Positions 35,691 through 45,295 of a stretch of DNA of 56,704 nucleotides are shown here, in pieces. Origin of the DNA: Caryophanales bacterium UBA7476 (lineage in GTDB: Bacteria; Bacillota_I; Bacilli_A; RF39; UBA660). A program made the translations under genes and the position numbers. The first letter of the stretch is position 1. Each line of letters opens with the position of its first letter. Location of the stretch: positions 1 through 56,704 of the forward strand of contig DLOU01000023.1 of NCBI GenBank assembly GCA_002477275.1. The letters run 5' to 3'. The notes beneath the pieces are model-generated. The model saw nothing but the letters and a program-made list of their open reading frames with translations. It ran no database searches and had not been told where the DNA came from.

Positions 35691-37754
35691 CTATTCATCA
35701 GGAGTATTTCCTTCAGTTGAAGTATTACCTGAATCTCCACTACCAGAATCATTTCCAGTCCCTGGTGTTTCACCACTATCTCCAGAAGTTCCACCATTTC
35801 CAGTTTCAGTAGGATCACTAGTGCCTCCAAGTTCTTCGTCGTCATCCTCATCATCTTTAGTTGTAGCCTTCTTATCATCAGTAGTCTTTTTTTCTTTTGA
35901 ATCATCATCTGACGTAGAAGCATTAGATAAAGATAATTTAACTGCTCCACTTAACAAATCAACTCTCTTTGAAACAGGAGCACTTTGACTAACTACATAA
36001 CCACTAGTACCGTCAAATGTAACTCTAACTCCACTTCTTGAAGCAAGGGAAGAAGCTTGATCTTTACTAAGTCCGACAAAATTCGGTACTAAAGAGTAAA
36101 GAGAACCACCTCCACTTGAATATCCAATAATCTCTTTTTCATATTCCTCATTAACAGAGAAACTAAATTCTTTTATTACTTTCTTTTCTTTTTGACCTAA
36201 ATTTACTTTCATAGCATCAATAATATCATTACGACTTGACTTACTTGGAACATAATCCCAAAGAACCATGTTAGCCCTTTCATCATAAATCATTTGACCA
36301 GAACCTTGTAAATATAATTGTTCAATATTTACTAAGTCAGCATCATCTTTAGCTAAATCATTACTAACAATATCCTCAGCAACACTATAGAATGAAAGTA
36401 TTTGTTCTGTAGTAAAGTTAGTATCAAAATTATCAGAAATAGTATCAAGAATCTTTAAGAAATCTTTAGCACTTCTAATAGTTCTAACTTTATTAATCAT
36501 AGCTTGAATAACAAGTTGTTGATTTTGACCTCTACCAATATCTCCATTAACAAGCTGTTTTCTATTTCTAGAAAGAACTAATGCACCTTCACCATCAAGA
36601 TGTTGCCATCCAGCACTTATACAAATTTCTTGATTACGATCAGAATCATTTGTACATAAATCTTGAGGAACTTCAACATCAATTCCACCCATTGCATTAA
36701 CTAAAGAAACTAATCCTTTAAAGTTAATTTGAGCATAATAATCAATATTAACACCAAAATAATTCTCTATAGTATCCATCAAACAATCGGTACCATACAC
36801 AGCAGCATGAGTAATTTTATTTTCAGGTTTACCACTCCAACAAGCAATTGGAACATAACTATCTCTTGGAATACTTAATACTGTAGCATTTAATGTTTTT
36901 GGATTAAATGTAATAAGTATTAACGAATCACCATGAGCAGCAGTAGCAGTAGATAATCCTTCAGTTTCAGAATCAAGTCCAATAAGTAAAATTGTAAATG
37001 GTTCTGTTACACTCTTACCTTTAGAAGAAGTTGCTCTTTTACTAACAACTTGTTTTTTATATTCTTTACTTTTCTTTATAATAACCTTAGTTTCTTCACC
37101 AATATTTTCATATCCTTCCGTAGAACTAAAGCTAGATACATAATCACTTGTAATAAACATTAAATCAAGATCACCACTATATAAATCAGCAAGCATTTCT
37201 TGATAACTGTCATATTCTTCGATTTGATTATTATCTTCAAGTTTATTTTCCTTAATTATTTCTTTTGGAATAATATAACCTTCTACTGATTTTTCATCAC
37301 TTAATATTCCAATAACTGTATCATCTACATCCTTAATATCATTGATATCATTTTTAGAAAGAGTAATTAAACTTGACGAATAAGTAACTAATTTCTTATT
37401 AAAACTTCCCAAATAATTATATAAATACATAAGAGCAAGTGTTACTAAAGCAGTAACAATTATATAAAGAATATTAGATACATATAAACCTTTTTTCTTA
37501 ATATTTCTCTTTAATAATTTCTGTTTCTTTAATTTTTTAGATGTAAATATAAATATTAGTAAATATAGAAAAGCAAAAACACCTATTCCTATATAAATGA
37601 ATTTTACTAATTTTCCACCAACACTTCTTAATCTATATAGATTATAACAAGTTAAAACACCAGAAACTAATGCTATTATATTTAGTAATCTAAGGAGTAT
37701 TTTTCCCTTAGGTTTTATGATTTTTTCTTCTTTTATTTTTTTCTTCTTATCCAT
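35691..37754 (-). CDS. LytR-CpsA-Psr (LCP) family protein with a C-terminal PASTA domain
   Basis: 687 residues: three to four membrane segments at the N terminus (about 20-110), an external region with a possible substrate-binding-like part (about 130-230), then the LCP core with LLIGLDSETEG, HGDSLILITFNPKT, LSIPRDSYVPI, NKITHAAVYG and GAVLSRNRK-like residues (LVLSRNRKQLVNGDIGRGQNQ). LCP enzymes attach wall teichoic acid or capsule to peptidoglycan. After it comes one PASTA-like domain (VPNFVGLSKDQASSLASRSG) and a disordered Thr/Gly/Ser/Asp-rich tail. The PASTA unit may bind muropeptides or wall. Last gene of the LtaS-like operon. Confidence 0.92.
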   Translation of the reverse strand: MDKKKKIKEEKIIKPKGKILLRLLNIIALVSGVLTCYNLYRLRSVGGKLVKFIYIGIGVFAFLYLLIFIFTSKKLKKQKLLKRNIKKKGLYVSNILYIIVTALVTLALMYLYNYLGSFNKKLVTYSSSLITLSKNDINDIKDVDDTVIGILSDEKSVEGYIIPKEIIKENKLEDNNQIEEYDSYQEMLADLYSGDLDLMFITSDYVSSFSSTEGYENIGEETKVIIKKSKEYKKQVVSKRATSSKGKSVTEPFTILLIGLDSETEGLSTATAAHGDSLILITFNPKTLNATVLSIPRDSYVPIACWSGKPENKITHAAVYGTDCLMDTIENYFGVNIDYYAQINFKGLVSLVNAMGGIDVEVPQDLCTNDSDRNQEICISAGWQHLDGEGALVLSRNRKQLVNGDIGRGQNQQLVIQAMINKVRTIRSAKDFLKILDTISDNFDTNFTTEQILSFYSVAEDIVSNDLAKDDADLVNIEQLYLQGSGQMIYDERANMVLWDYVPSKSSRNDIIDAMKVNLGQKEKKVIKEFSFSVNEEYEKEIIGYSSGGGSLYSLVPNFVGLSKDQASSLASRSGVRVTFDGTSGYVVSQSAPVSKRVDLLSGAVKLSLSNASTSDDDSKEKKTTDDKKATTKDDEDDDEELGGTSDPTETGNGGTSGDSGETPGTGNDSGSGDSGNTSTEGNTPDE

Positions 37755-37763
37755 AAAAACCTC

Positions 37764-38402
37764 CTACTCCATCTCAGCTATTGAAAGAATTACGTCACCT
37801 TCATGTACAACAATTAAAGTTGCACTATTTTGATAACCACTTCCACTTTCGTTTTTATAATTCCAAGTAACACTTACTTTATATGCTTTATCATCTGTTT
37901 CATTCTTTGAATCAATTTTAAATGATGTTTCTTCTATACTTTCAACTGTAACTGAATCAACAATTGGTAAAGATTGTTGTCTATTACCATAAACATTACT
38001 TTCTACATATTTATAATAAGTATTTTCAGCTTTTTCTAAGAAGTCTGCCTGTTCATCTTTATAAACAAAATCAACTCCTCCAACATCAGTTTTAGCAAGC
38101 TTATCATCTAGTGAATAGAAATCTATAATAAATAACTTACTTATAGATTTAGCATAATCTTCATAATTTACTTCATCTTTATTAAGTATCTCTTTTAAAT
38201 TCTTAAATTCTGTTTTATAAGCTTCATTTTTAGAATCTTTTAATTGATAACCATACTTATCAATCTTATCAACAACTTTAACTTTCTTAACAGTTCCCTT
38301 CTTATTGTTAAAGAACTTAAAATATACAAATACTGAAGCTCCTGCTATAAGAAGAATAATAAATATTATTAGAAATCTTTTTACACCCTTTTTTAATTTC
38401 AT
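37764..38402 (-). CDS. Unknown membrane-anchored protein
   Basis: 212 residues: one N-terminal membrane segment (about 9-29, RFLIIFIILLIAGASVFVYF), then an external domain of helix and strand with VSVTWNYKNESGSGYQNSAT and IVVHEGDVILSIAEME at the C terminus. Not recognised. It sits between the LtaS-like and LCP genes (about 10-nt gaps), so it probably has an envelope role (inference from context). Confidence 0.7.
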   Translation of the reverse strand: MKLKKGVKRFLIIFIILLIAGASVFVYFKFFNNKKGTVKKVKVVDKIDKYGYQLKDSKNEAYKTEFKNLKEILNKDEVNYEDYAKSISKLFIIDFYSLDDKLAKTDVGGVDFVYKDEQADFLEKAENTYYKYVESNVYGNRQQSLPIVDSVTVESIEETSFKIDSKNETDDKAYKVSVTWNYKNESGSGYQNSATLIVVHEGDVILSIAEME

Positions 38403-38411
38403 AATACCCTC

Positions 38412-40466
38412 CTATTCGTTATTTTGTTCCATTTCTTTTTTTATTATATCAAAAACAATTATATTATTTGATATTCCTAATAACTCATCAGTATACTTAG
38501 TATTTTCCTCAATATAGTTAGCATCTATTGCTTCATCCATTAGCGATAAATATTCACCTTTTTGAGCATTATAATATACTTTATTAGTTACCCAGTTACC
38601 ATTAGGGAAAACTACTATATTATTATCTTTAATATTGAAAATATCATGTCCTAATGCATACTCATTTTTAAATCCTAACATATTTCCAAGTGTAGGCATA
38701 GCATCATACATTCCCATAACATATGGTACTTCAGTACTATATTTTGTATCTTTTGACCATATAATAAATGGAACTTTTCTATTTAATTCATATTCATAAT
38801 TATCAAATTTAACATAGTTAGGATCATCACTACTATAAACATCATCATTTTCTTTATCATAATTATATAGTCTTACATAATCACTCTTAGAAAGTCTAGC
38901 ATCATGATCCCCATATATAACAAGTATAGTATTATCTAAAAGGCCTTTTTCATCTAACTTCTCAATAAATTCACCCATAGCTTCATCAGCATAATGAACT
39001 GATTTAAAATAATTACCTAATTTAGTTCCTTCCATATAAGGATAAACTTTTTCTTCTTCTTCACCATTTTCATTGGTAACTTTTTCTTTTATATCTACAT
39101 CAAATTCACCATATTTAGATACTTCAGAGAAAGGTGTATGATTTGTAAGTGTAATCAATAAACCATAATATTTTTCATGTTCTTTCTTTATTTCCTCTAA
39201 ATAAGTAATTGATTGGTCAAAGAAATCCTTATCACTTATTCCAAGTCCAATAGTATTTTCTTTAGTTACATTATAATCTATTTTACTATAAAATCTATCA
39301 TATCCAAAATTTTCATGCATTACTCTTCTATTCCAATAATCAGCTGTATTACCATGCATACTAAATGTATAATATCCCATTTCTTTTAATTTATTTGGAG
39401 TACTTTCGTATGTCCTATCGGAATACGAAACAAAAGCAGTACCACTCTTAGTAGGCATTAATGAAGTATTAAATGTAAGTTCTGCATCACTACTTGTTCC
39501 AACACTGACTTGTGAATAATAATTAGAAAAATATATTCCTTCTTGAGCTAATCTCTTAAAGTTTGGAGCAACTTCTTGTCCATTAAATTGTGTATCAAAT
39601 ACAAAAGTTTGAAGACTCTCAGCATGAATTACAATTACATTTTTTCCTTTAAAAATATTAGTATACTCATTTTCTTTTGAATATTCCAATTGTGAGTTTT
39701 TCTTATCAAGATACTCTCTTACTTCTTTAGCAGCCTTATCATAACCAAACATAGAATTAATCTTAGGTTGTAAAGAAGTAACTCCATCATTTAATTGATA
39801 TACATAAATACCAAATCTTTGAACAACATATTCTTTATTCCACTGTTTAATAAAACGGCTAACTTCAAGTGGAGTTAAAGTAATACAGAATAAAATAAGA
39901 AGTATTGCTCCACTAATTACTGCCTTAGTAAAATTATCTTTTCTTTTTCTCTTAATAGAGTATTTTTCTTTATAATCTTTTTTATGAAAAAATAAGAATA
40001 TATAGAATACAAATAAAGGAATTAAATATACTAAATCTTTAATTTGAAGTACATTTTCTACAACTGCATCTCCAACAGGCGCAATAAACTGAGTTAAAGA
40101 TAACATAGAAAAGCTTGCAAATGAAGTATAGTATGTATAGTAAATTGAATTTGCTGTACATAAGAAAGTAAAAATAAATGTTAATATAGATAAATATATT
40201 ACTTGATTTTTATTTTTCTTAAATAAAAAGTTAAATGATCCTAAAATAATTACTACAGCTAAATCTGCAATAAGTGGTTTAGGAAGAAGAATATTTGAAA
40301 GAGATTTCATTGTTACAGCTCTTAGCAAAGTAGAATTAATAATATTTATAATTACATACATAACAAATATTATATTTTCTTTTATATACTTAGAAATCAA
40401 TTTTTCTTCTTTAATTTGTTTTAACTTAGAAATAATCTTGTTTTTTAATCCCTTAACTTTATTCAT
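38412..40466 (-). CDS. ltaS: Lipoteichoic-acid-synthase-like sulfatase-fold membrane protein
   Basis: 684 residues. Five membrane segments at the N terminus (about 25-215), then a large external sulfatase-like domain. Motifs: KNVIVIHAESLQTFVF (metal-binding Glu), SVGTSSDAELTFNTSL (Thr nucleophile), FSMHGNTADYWNRRVMHENF, LLITLTNHTPF and VIYGDHDARLS. These are the signatures of LtaS-type phosphoglycerol transferases. The product could also be a related transferase. First gene of the operon with 37764 and the LCP gene; promoter at 40489-40517. Confidence 0.92.
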   Translation of the reverse strand: MNKVKGLKNKIISKLKQIKEEKLISKYIKENIIFVMYVIINIINSTLLRAVTMKSLSNILLPKPLIADLAVVIILGSFNFLFKKNKNQVIYLSILTFIFTFLCTANSIYYTYYTSFASFSMLSLTQFIAPVGDAVVENVLQIKDLVYLIPLFVFYIFLFFHKKDYKEKYSIKRKRKDNFTKAVISGAILLILFCITLTPLEVSRFIKQWNKEYVVQRFGIYVYQLNDGVTSLQPKINSMFGYDKAAKEVREYLDKKNSQLEYSKENEYTNIFKGKNVIVIHAESLQTFVFDTQFNGQEVAPNFKRLAQEGIYFSNYYSQVSVGTSSDAELTFNTSLMPTKSGTAFVSYSDRTYESTPNKLKEMGYYTFSMHGNTADYWNRRVMHENFGYDRFYSKIDYNVTKENTIGLGISDKDFFDQSITYLEEIKKEHEKYYGLLITLTNHTPFSEVSKYGEFDVDIKEKVTNENGEEEEKVYPYMEGTKLGNYFKSVHYADEAMGEFIEKLDEKGLLDNTILVIYGDHDARLSKSDYVRLYNYDKENDDVYSSDDPNYVKFDNYEYELNRKVPFIIWSKDTKYSTEVPYVMGMYDAMPTLGNMLGFKNEYALGHDIFNIKDNNIVVFPNGNWVTNKVYYNAQKGEYLSLMDEAIDANYIEENTKYTDELLGISNNIIVFDIIKKEMEQNNE

Positions 40467-40488
40467 TTCATACCTCGCTTATTATATC

Positions 40489-40517
40489 ATTATATCACTT
40501 ACAATATTATTTTTCAA
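40489..40517 (-). promoter_or_regulatory. Promoter of the LtaS-like operon
   Basis: Minus strand TTGAAA (40517-40512), 17-nt spacer, TATAAT (40494-40489). Just upstream is the palindrome TTCGCGAA (near 40532-40539), a possible operator. Confidence 0.75.
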
Positions 40518-40610
40518 TCTGTTCATATGTTCGCGAAACAAACACATTTGAAACGCCTTATATAATACCACAATAAATAAGAAAATACCATTAAGCAGTG
40601 TAAAATAAGT

Positions 40611-40647
40611 GTAAACAAAAAAATAAATAAGAATTTAATCTTATTTA
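40611..40647 (-). terminator. Terminator of prs
   Basis: 9-bp stem TAAATAAGA 40624-40632 with TCTTATTTA 40639-40647; the minus strand continues as TTTTTTTG. Confidence 0.8.
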
Positions 40648-41762
40648 TTATTATCGATCTTTTTAGTAAGAACTTTACCTATATAACTCTTGTCTCTAAG
40701 AAGTGGTGAAATACTTTCATTATTATGTAAATTTCTAATTACTTGAGCTACTTGTTTTGAAGAATCAACAGCATGAAGCCATTCTTCTTTCTTATATTCT
40801 TCAGGTATATAACTTAAATTAGTAGTATAGATTCCGTCAAATTTACCTTCTTCATAATATTTATTAAATTTATCAACACCTTCAGTAAATAAAGCAAATG
40901 TACACATTACATAAATATGCTCTACTCCTCTTTTCTTTAACTCATCAATTACATCAAACATAGAGCCACCTGAAGCTATCATATCATCAACTACTATAGC
41001 TGTTTTACCTTGTATATCAGGATTACCTGAATAAGAATGTTCAATTATAGGATTTTTTCCATCAACTATTGTATTATAATCTCTTTTTTTATAAAAACTT
41101 CCTGCATCTTTTATGATATATTTACTATTAAATGAGTTTAAATAGAAATCACGTCTACCTGCAGCTCCACCATCAGGTGCTACAAAGATAACATTTTCAA
41201 GTTCACTACTATCAGTGTTATTAATAAAATCTTCAAGTATTGTATTTGTTGCAAAAAAATTATCAAACTCAGTATAAGCAAGTGCTTGCTGTACTCCTTC
41301 ATCATGTGCATCAAATGTAATAAATCTTTTAACATAAGGATCAGAATCAAGTTCTCTTAAATTAGCTGCACAACTAAGTGCTTCTCTACCATTTCTTCTA
41401 TGTTGTCTACCTGCATATAAAAGAGGCATTATTATTGATAAACTATCTGGATGACATTTACATGCTCCAATAGCATCCTTTAATTGTTGATTTAAATCAT
41501 TAGGAGATGTGTGATTAATTAAACCATGCATCTTGTATTCTAAAGAATAATTTCCAATATCTTGAATCATATATACATCTTTTCCACGAACTGTATCTAA
41601 TAATTCAACTTTTCCATGACCATCACTAAACCAAGTTTCTTTAATTGGTAAAATAAATGATTCTTCTGTTCCATAAAATGATTTTAAATGATAATCTACC
41701 TTCTCACCTAAATCTAAGGCACTTTTAAAAACAATTAACTTTAACTTACTTGTATTTGACAT
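40641..41762 (-). CDS. prs: Ribose-phosphate pyrophosphokinase (long variant)
   Basis: 373 residues from ATG 41762 (GAAGGAG before it). Makes PRPP from ribose 5-phosphate and ATP. The PRPP loop IVVDDMIASGGSMFDVI is clear, as are RRNGREALSC and the ATP-site-like YAGRQHRRNGR stretch. It is longer than classic Prs (about 315) and diverges in the N-terminal half (FSDGHGKVELLDTVRGKDVY); this form is also seen in other anaerobic Firmicutes. Monocistronic with its own promoter and terminator. Confidence 0.88.
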   Translation of the reverse strand: MSNTSKLKLIVFKSALDLGEKVDYHLKSFYGTEESFILPIKETWFSDGHGKVELLDTVRGKDVYMIQDIGNYSLEYKMHGLINHTSPNDLNQQLKDAIGACKCHPDSLSIIMPLLYAGRQHRRNGREALSCAANLRELDSDPYVKRFITFDAHDEGVQQALAYTEFDNFFATNTILEDFINNTDSSELENVIFVAPDGGAAGRRDFYLNSFNSKYIIKDAGSFYKKRDYNTIVDGKNPIIEHSYSGNPDIQGKTAIVVDDMIASGGSMFDVIDELKKRGVEHIYVMCTFALFTEGVDKFNKYYEEGKFDGIYTTNLSYIPEEYKKEEWLHAVDSSKQVAQVIRNLHNNESISPLLRDKSYIGKVLTKKIDNNK

Positions 41763-41791
41763 AATCCATACTCCTTCTACCATACATTACA

Positions 41792-41820
41792 ATTGTAACA
41801 AAAACATTCTACCTAGTAAA
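41792..41820 (-). promoter_or_regulatory. Promoter of prs
   Basis: Minus strand TTTACT (41820-41815), 17-nt spacer, TACAAT (41797-41792). Confidence 0.65.
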
Positions 41821-41844
41821 CTTTTAAACAGTTTTTTTACAAAT

Positions 41845-41871
41845 AAAAAAAACATAAACTATAAAAGTTTA
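41845..41871 (-). terminator. Weak terminator of the brkB operon
   Basis: 6-bp stem TAAACT 41855-41860 with AGTTTA 41866-41871, followed on the minus strand by a T run. Confidence 0.5.
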
Positions 41872-42723
41872 CATTTTTGTCATATCATTTAACTCTATTT
41901 TATGTGTAAGTTCTAACTCTTTATCACCAGTAGCACTAATAGCCATACCTAGTACAAAAACATATGATAAGTAATAAATCCAAATCATTAAAATAATTAT
42001 ATTAGAAATACTACCATAAAACCTATTATAGTTAGAAAACTCTCTAACATATACAGAATATAGCTCTGTACTTAAAATCCACATTATTGTAGTAAATAGT
42101 GGTCCTAAATTAGATTGAGATTTAGGATTCTTTTCATCTGGAGCTATATTATATATTAGTTTTACTATAAAGAATATTGTAAGCATCGAAACAGGAATAT
42201 TAATTATTTTAAATATATTAGTAACTAAATCTAAAATAGTTCCCTCACCAATTCCACTTCTTAAACTCTCTAAAATAAGTTCTCCAAATATAGGAACAAT
42301 AAGTATGAATATAATAACAAATACTAATATTAATGTTATAGCTATAGCTTTTAATCTTCTTCCAATAAAATCTCTTCCTTTTATTCCATAAATTTCATTA
42401 GAAGTAATTATTATTGAATGTGCACCATTAGAAGCAAGAAAAAAGGCTGTAATAAAGAATATCAAAATATTAAAATTAAAACCATTACCTTCCATCCCAG
42501 GAGATGCTATCTGTGATAAATCAGTTGGTAAAAACTTACCTGCAGTAATAAATATATTACTACTAGTACTTAAATCAAAATACGATAGTATTGCACCTAA
42601 AACAGCAACTAAAGGTATCATAGAGAGTACAGTAAAAAAAGCAAGTTGTCCTGGAAGAACTCGCATATATGGTTTACCAATAACATAAATTACTTTCTTA
42701 AAGAATTTCCTTGCTTTTTCCAT
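41869..42723 (-). CDS. YihY/BrkB family membrane protein
   Basis: 284 residues with six predicted membrane segments. LPGQLAFFTVLSMIPLVAVLGAIL at residues 23-46 is the family signature; NRFYGSISNIIILMIWIYYLSYVFVLG is the other typical part. Often annotated as a ribonuclease BN homologue, but it is not a nuclease; its role (envelope or transport) is uncertain. Third gene after 44783 and the GGDEF protein. Confidence 0.9.
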   Translation of the reverse strand: MEKARKFFKKVIYVIGKPYMRVLPGQLAFFTVLSMIPLVAVLGAILSYFDLSTSSNIFITAGKFLPTDLSQIASPGMEGNGFNFNILIFFITAFFLASNGAHSIIITSNEIYGIKGRDFIGRRLKAIAITLILVFVIIFILIVPIFGELILESLRSGIGEGTILDLVTNIFKIINIPVSMLTIFFIVKLIYNIAPDEKNPKSQSNLGPLFTTIMWILSTELYSVYVREFSNYNRFYGSISNIIILMIWIYYLSYVFVLGMAISATGDKELELTHKIELNDMTKM

Positions 42724-42737
42724 TTTTACTCCTAGTT

Positions 42738-44774
42738 TTATTTAAAATCTTCTTTTGAATTAATCATATCAAGAGTAGCTTCATTTATAGCATCATCTAT
42801 TGTTTTAATAGAATCATCTATCATACTAAATCCAATAGCAGCACCAAACTCATGAGGAAGATTTTTCATTTCTTTTTGTAATTTCTTACAATATACTCCT
42901 ACTTGTCTTTCACTATATCCAATTAAGTATATTAAGAATTCATTTCCATCTGTTCTTATTATTTCACTATTCTCAAGTTGTGTATTAACAAGAAGTGCTG
43001 CTGCTTTAATAATAAGATTATCACCTTCATTATGACCATAATTATCATTAACATATTTAACTTTATTCAAATCAACAATAACTACTGCCTGTGGATAAAT
43101 ATTCGAATCTTCCCATTCAGGCATTTTAGCATTCAAATAATTTCTATTTTTAAGTGATGTAAGCATATCTGTATACTTATGTCTATCAATCTTTTTAACT
43201 TGTTTTTTATGACGTCTACGTCTAATAAATAGATAAATAAACGTAAGAGCAATTAATGGTATAAATACTATTAAAAGAATTATTTCATAGACTGTTCTAA
43301 ATGTTTGGCCTTTAAAGATTGACTCAGTTAAATTATCAATACCACTATTACGATAATTATAATATGAATTAGTATTAATTATATAATTCATTAAATTATA
43401 GAAAGCTCTATTATTAGATTTAACCATAAACTTATAATCATTCATAATGGTATCTATATATAAAACATTATAGTCACTAAATTTATCTTTGTTATAATTA
43501 TATACTTCTCTATCAAGTACAATAAGATTGTCAGAAGCTTCTGTTAAAACTTCATTTATATCTTTACAATCTTTTATATTACTTCTACTATTATTAGAAA
43601 AATAATTATATAAAGAATCATTCTTAAGCATTACTATGTCTTTTCCTTTAAGACTTTCAAAAGAATTAACTATATAGTGATCCTCTTCTTTACCTAAAAC
43701 AACATAATTTTCAATAAATGTTGATATAGTAGATAAGTATTTATCATTTGTATAATTGTAATAATCAAAGTATACATCTACTTCACCATTATCAATAGCT
43801 TTCTTTAAAGCTTTAATATTTTTATACTTTTTAAACTTAAATTCAATATCTGTAAGTCTGGATATTCTATTAATATATTCACCAGCTATACCTGACATAC
43901 CATTACTATTTTTAAGTTCATATGGTGGATTTTCAATATAACCATATACATATGTTTTTGAAATTAAAGATGTTTTAACTTTATCACTTAATTCATTTTT
44001 ATCAACATAATAAGCTAAATATGCATCATTATATTCTTTAACATAACTAGTTTCTTTCCACTTATTATAATATTTTCTAATTATTTTATTTAATTCTTTA
44101 TTACTATCACTAAGTGTTAAAACTACCTTTTTTGTCATCTCAGTAAAATAATAGTTAATTGAATATTCACTTTTTCCTATCATTTTATCTAAATACATTA
44201 TATTTGGGACAATAATCATATCTACTTGTCCATTATCAAGTGCAGTATATAGTTCACCAATAGTTTTATAACTCATAAATGATAAATTAGTACCACTTTT
44301 TAAGTAATAACTCAATTCTTCACTATCTTGTTCAAATACACCAAATTTTAAATTTTTCATATCAGAAATACGATTAATTCTCTGATAACTCTTACCAATA
44401 GCTATATAACTATCTACAAAAACTAATAAATCATTTGATTTTAACTTAGTTTCATTATCTAATATTCTAATTCTATAACTATTAGTTGTAGGTGTAGATT
44501 CTTTTAAATATGGTATTTTATTAAATTCTAATCCTACATTTTCTTCAAAATCATTTATAAAATCAAAGAAAACTCCTTCTCCATTCATACCATATAATGG
44601 ATAATCATTTATTACTTCAAAATCTATTGCTTCTTTTTTATTATCTTCTACCCACTTTTTCTCTACAACAGTAAGTGAAGTAGTACTATCTTCATTATTA
44701 TAATATCTATAAACAAATATAAAAGTAATTAATGCAATTAGAATCGGAATAGTAATTATTAACTTTTTCTTCAT
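42738..44774 (-). CDS. Membrane sensor with two solute-binding domains and a degenerate GGDEF domain
   Basis: 678 residues. An N-terminal membrane anchor is followed by two tandem bacterial solute-binding (SBP_bac_3-like) domains (about 50-245 and 275-480), each with internal IDNGEVDVYFD or LDNGQVDMIIVP-type strands. A second membrane helix (about 495-515, YEIILLIVFIPLIALTFIYL) precedes a GGDEF-like domain with YTDMLTSLKNRNYLNAKM, VVIVDLNKVKYVNDNYGHNEGDNLI and RTDGNEF. The active-site loop is DGNEF (about 609-613) instead of GGDEF, with Asn for the metal-binding Asp, so cyclic-di-GMP synthesis is doubtful. It may bind nucleotide or act as a receptor. Ligand unknown, probably an amino acid-like solute. 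Confidence 0.85.
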   Translation of the reverse strand: MKKKLIITIPILIALITFIFVYRYYNNEDSTTSLTVVEKKWVEDNKKEAIDFEVINDYPLYGMNGEGVFFDFINDFEENVGLEFNKIPYLKESTPTTNSYRIRILDNETKLKSNDLLVFVDSYIAIGKSYQRINRISDMKNLKFGVFEQDSEELSYYLKSGTNLSFMSYKTIGELYTALDNGQVDMIIVPNIMYLDKMIGKSEYSINYYFTEMTKKVVLTLSDSNKELNKIIRKYYNKWKETSYVKEYNDAYLAYYVDKNELSDKVKTSLISKTYVYGYIENPPYELKNSNGMSGIAGEYINRISRLTDIEFKFKKYKNIKALKKAIDNGEVDVYFDYYNYTNDKYLSTISTFIENYVVLGKEEDHYIVNSFESLKGKDIVMLKNDSLYNYFSNNSRSNIKDCKDINEVLTEASDNLIVLDREVYNYNKDKFSDYNVLYIDTIMNDYKFMVKSNNRAFYNLMNYIINTNSYYNYRNSGIDNLTESIFKGQTFRTVYEIILLIVFIPLIALTFIYLFIRRRRHKKQVKKIDRHKYTDMLTSLKNRNYLNAKMPEWEDSNIYPQAVVIVDLNKVKYVNDNYGHNEGDNLIIKAAALLVNTQLENSEIIRTDGNEFLIYLIGYSERQVGVYCKKLQKEMKNLPHEFGAAIGFSMIDDSIKTIDDAINEATLDMINSKEDFK

Positions 44775-44782
44775 AAAAACTC

Positions 44783-45235
44783 CTATCTATCTTTAGTCCA
44801 AGTTATATTATCTTTAGCATGATGTTTATATCCAACTATAGGAAATTTTTCATCTTCGTTTTCTTTACTAACAAATATTTGTATATCATAAAATTTCTTT
44901 TCTTCGTCTGATAATTTTTCTAATACTTTTCCGCCAATTTCTTTAGCTTTATTTGTATCAACATCATCATTTACAACAGTAGTAATATTAATTGTCTTAC
45001 CACTAATTCTAAGATTATAAGATTTAGTAATCTGTAAAGTTTCTACATTTTCTTGTATCATACTTTTTTTATCAGGAGTAATCTTAACTTCTTCTATACC
45101 ATCAAGTCTATCTCCATATTTTGATTGATTATTAACAAATATACTATTATAAGCAATAAAACAACCTATAACAAGTGCACTAAATACCAATAATACAACA
45201 ATTAATCTTATATGATTCTTAAAATATTTTTTCAC
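44783..45235 (-). CDS. Unknown single-pass membrane protein
   Basis: 150 residues from GTG 45235 (GGGAG ahead). One membrane segment near the N terminus (about 9-31) and an external domain with ITKSYNLRISGKTINITTVV and HHAKDNITWTKDR. Not recognised. First gene of the operon with the GGDEF-like sensor. Confidence 0.7.
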   Translation of the reverse strand: MKKYFKNHIRLIVVLLVFSALVIGCFIAYNSIFVNNQSKYGDRLDGIEEVKITPDKKSMIQENVETLQITKSYNLRISGKTINITTVVNDDVDTNKAKEIGGKVLEKLSDEEKKFYDIQIFVSKENEDEKFPIVGYKHHAKDNITWTKDR

Positions 45236-45260
45236 AAAATCAACTCCCTATTTTGTTTTA

Positions 45261-45289
45261 ATTATACACTTCTTTTAAATATATTTCAA
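45261..45289 (-). promoter_or_regulatory. Promoter of the 44783 / GGDEF-sensor / brkB operon
   Basis: Minus strand TTGAAA (45289-45284), 17-nt spacer, TATAAT (45266-45261). Confidence 0.75.
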
Positions 45290-45295
45290 TCTAGA

